A stretch of DNA of 5,692 bases. Origin: Planctomycetota bacterium (GTDB taxonomy: Bacteria; Planctomycetota; UBA1135; GCA-002686595). A program made the position numbers and the translations under genes. The DNA lies in NCBI GenBank assembly GCA_022447405.1, contig JAKVCE010000158.1, positions 1-5,692 on the forward strand. Reading direction: 5' to 3'. The notes beneath the pieces are model-generated. The model had not been told where the DNA came from. It searched no databases and saw only the letters and a list, made by a program, of their open reading frames with translations. This document shows positions 4,607 through 5,692 of this stretch, piece by piece. Numbering within the stretch: position 1 is the first letter of the stretch; each line of letters starts with the position of its first letter.

Positions 4607-5692
4607 ATGAGAAAGACTGGCTTCATCGCGCTCTTCTTGGGCCTCTTCCTGATCGCAGGCACCGCCCTCGCGGACGTGCTCGTCCTCAAGGACGGCAGGC
4701 GGATCGAGGGCATCGTGCTGGAGGAGACGGACTCCATCGTGAAGATCCAGACAGGCCTCGGGCTCCTCGAGTTCAAGCGCTCTGAGATCGAGACCATCGA
4801 GCGCAAGAAGACCAGGCGTGAGCAGTTCGACGAGCGCTTCGAGGCAGCGGAGACCGGCGATGACTTCCACGAGGTCGGGCTGTGGGCGGAGTCAAAGCGC
4901 ATGCGCAGCCAAGCCAAGAAGGCGATGAACCGCGCGATCGAGGTCGACCCCGACCACGTCAAGGCGCGCACCTGGCTGGGCTTCGTCCGCTACAAGGAGG
5001 AGTGGATGACGCCGGAGGAGCGCGAGGCGCGCATGGTCGCCGACGAGGAGGCGGAGATGCGCGAGCGCGGTTTCGTCAAGTACGAGGAGCGCTGGGTCAC
5101 ACCAGAGGAGAAGGCCAAGCTCGAGGCAGGCCTCGTCTTGTACGAGGGGCGCTGGATCCCCTTCGCTGACGCGCAGCGCAAGCGCGGCTTCGAGCTCTTC
5201 GAGGAGCGCTGGATCCTCAAGGCTGAGGCGGTCGCGAGAGAAGAGATGCAGCGCGCGGCAGAGGTCGCGAAGGTCGATTTCAACTCGCACGTCTGCGAGC
5301 AGGCGCTCTTGGCGGGCAACGTTGACGACCTCACCCTCCAGGCGGTCGGGGCTGGTTTGGTGGAGGGCCGGAAGTGGTTCGACAGCGTGTTCAAGGGGCC
5401 CGAGGGGCTCGAGCTCTTCGGCGGCCACATGCCAGAGCTCTACCTCTTCGGACAGGATGACGACCCTTACCTAGCCACCATCGAGCACTTCTCCACGCGC
5501 AGCGAGACGCTGCCTCCTGGTTGGGCGAAGGCCGTCAAGAACACGCACGGCTTCCTGTGGTGGGACCCTTGGCCGGTCTCCTCCGCGCGGCGCTGGAACA
5601 GGGGCGACACGGACCTCAATGGCCACTGCTATCACCACTGGGGCCACATGCTCTTGAACAGCATGCAGTACGACGGGCGGCTCCTGCCGCCC
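4607..5692 (+). CDS. Exported repeat protein with degenerate peptidase-like motif (3' end beyond window)
   Basis: The reading frame is open for 362 codons to the right edge, so the protein is incomplete. It begins with a signal peptide: MRK, a hydrophobic stretch to residue 21, and a likely signal peptidase I site after ALA (A22), so it is probably exported. Residues 23-66 (DVLVLKDGRRIEG onward) form a small beta-rich segment. Residues 92-126 look like one TPR-like helical pair (KAMNRAIEVDPDHVKARTWL). Four units of the form G-[FL]-x-x-[YF]-[EK]-x-x-W then start at residues 125, 155, 175 and 194. The following region (about 215-362) is rich in aromatic residues and contains HHWGH (343-347), spaced like the HExxH of zinc peptidases but without the glutamate. 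I do not recognise a named family; the style recalls planctomycete hypothetical proteins. ATG 4607 is the first start after the in-frame stop of the activator. AGAGG sits too close (1 nt) and GAGGAG rather far (15 nt), so translational coupling is likely. Confidence 0.85.
   Translation, partial: MRKTGFIALFLGLFLIAGTALADVLVLKDGRRIEGIVLEETDSIVKIQTGLGLLEFKRSEIETIERKKTRREQFDERFEAAETGDDFHEVGLWAESKRMRSQAKKAMNRAIEVDPDHVKARTWLGFVRYKEEWMTPEEREARMVADEEAEMRERGFVKYEERWVTPEEKAKLEAGLVLYEGRWIPFADAQRKRGFELFEERWILKAEAVAREEMQRAAEVAKVDFNSHVCEQALLAGNVDDLTLQAVGAGLVEGRKWFDSVFKGPEGLELFGGHMPELYLFGQDDDPYLATIEHFSTRSETLPPGWAKAVKNTHGFLWWDPWPVSSARRWNRGDTDLNGHCYHHWGHMLLNSMQYDGRLLPP
4979..5220 (+). repeat. Four-copy protein-level repeat in the exported protein
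   Basis: The copies begin at nucleotides 4979, 5069, 5129 and 5186: GFVRYKEEWMTPEE, GFVKYEERWVTPEE, GLVLYEGRWIPFAD and GFELFEERWILKAE. The glycine, a tyrosine or phenylalanine at position 5, and the tryptophan at position 9 are invariant or conservative. Spacing is 30, 20 and 19 residues. Copies 1 and 2 are most alike. The DNA has diverged more than the protein, which fits old duplications kept by selection. The units are probably short strand-turn-helix modules; their binding partner is unknown. Confidence 0.75.

Noticed and set aside
4892..5430. Minus-strand open frames opposite the exported repeat protein
   Set aside because: The Leu/Glu/Ala-rich translation simply mirrors the repeated Glu/Lys/Arg codons of the plus strand, which has a signal peptide, ordered repeats and consistent third-position G+C.
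1..5692. Defence, phage, CRISPR or mobile-element system
   Set aside because: No direct-repeat arrays, terminal inverted repeats, transposase, nuclease, methylase or phage-type genes are visible. All five genes are core-metabolism, envelope, regulatory or exported proteins.

Overview
The window is gene-dense, G+C-rich bacterial DNA (roughly two thirds G+C by eye) with strong G/C preference at third codon positions. It holds five protein genes, of which the last is cut by the right edge and the first may be cut by the left edge. No rRNA, tRNA, CRISPR array, insertion sequence or integrase is visible. The mix of genes suggests a Gram-negative, possibly Planctomycetota or another deep-branching, large-genome lineage. 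The supporting genes are an ADP-heptose-type GT9 glycosyltransferase, an FHA-GAF-sigma54 activator, and a secreted protein with repeated G-F-x-x-Y-E-x-R-W units. The lineage is an inference from gene style, not a demonstrated assignment.

Layout, left to right. (1) About 8-1198, plus strand: a glycosyltransferase family 9 (heptosyltransferase-like) gene whose 5' end is uncertain. (2) 1211-2032, plus strand: an enoyl-CoA hydratase/isomerase closest in my recollection to the AUH (methylglutaconyl-CoA hydratase) branch. It lies 12 nt after gene 1 with a good ribosome binding site, so the two are probably co-transcribed. (3) 2036-2464, minus strand: a small ten-cysteine YkgJ-type CxxCxxCC protein that converges on gene 2 with only 3 nt between the stop codons. 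(4) 2465-2605: a 141-nt divergent intergenic region with a candidate promoter and a hairpin that could cover the ribosome binding site of the next gene. (5) 2606-4597, plus strand: a complete FHA-GAF-coiled coil-AAA+-Fis HTH sigma54-dependent activator with an intact GAFTGA loop. (6) 4607 to the right edge, plus strand: an exported protein with a signal peptide, a small N-terminal domain, a four-copy aromatic repeat and the start of a domain carrying HHWGH.

How they may work together. The activator and the exported protein are separated by 9 nt and are probably one transcription unit, with a perfect 9-bp hairpin at the junction. The FHA domain suggests that Ser/Thr phosphorylation, rather than a two-component receiver domain, feeds into sigma54-dependent transcription. 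Its targets are not visible here, and I found no convincing -24/-12 promoter in the window. The heptosyltransferase and the hydratase have no obvious shared pathway. None of the genes forms a recognisable new system. The points most worth checking are the frame conflict at the left edge, the two hairpins, and the degenerate peptidase-like motif in the exported repeat protein.
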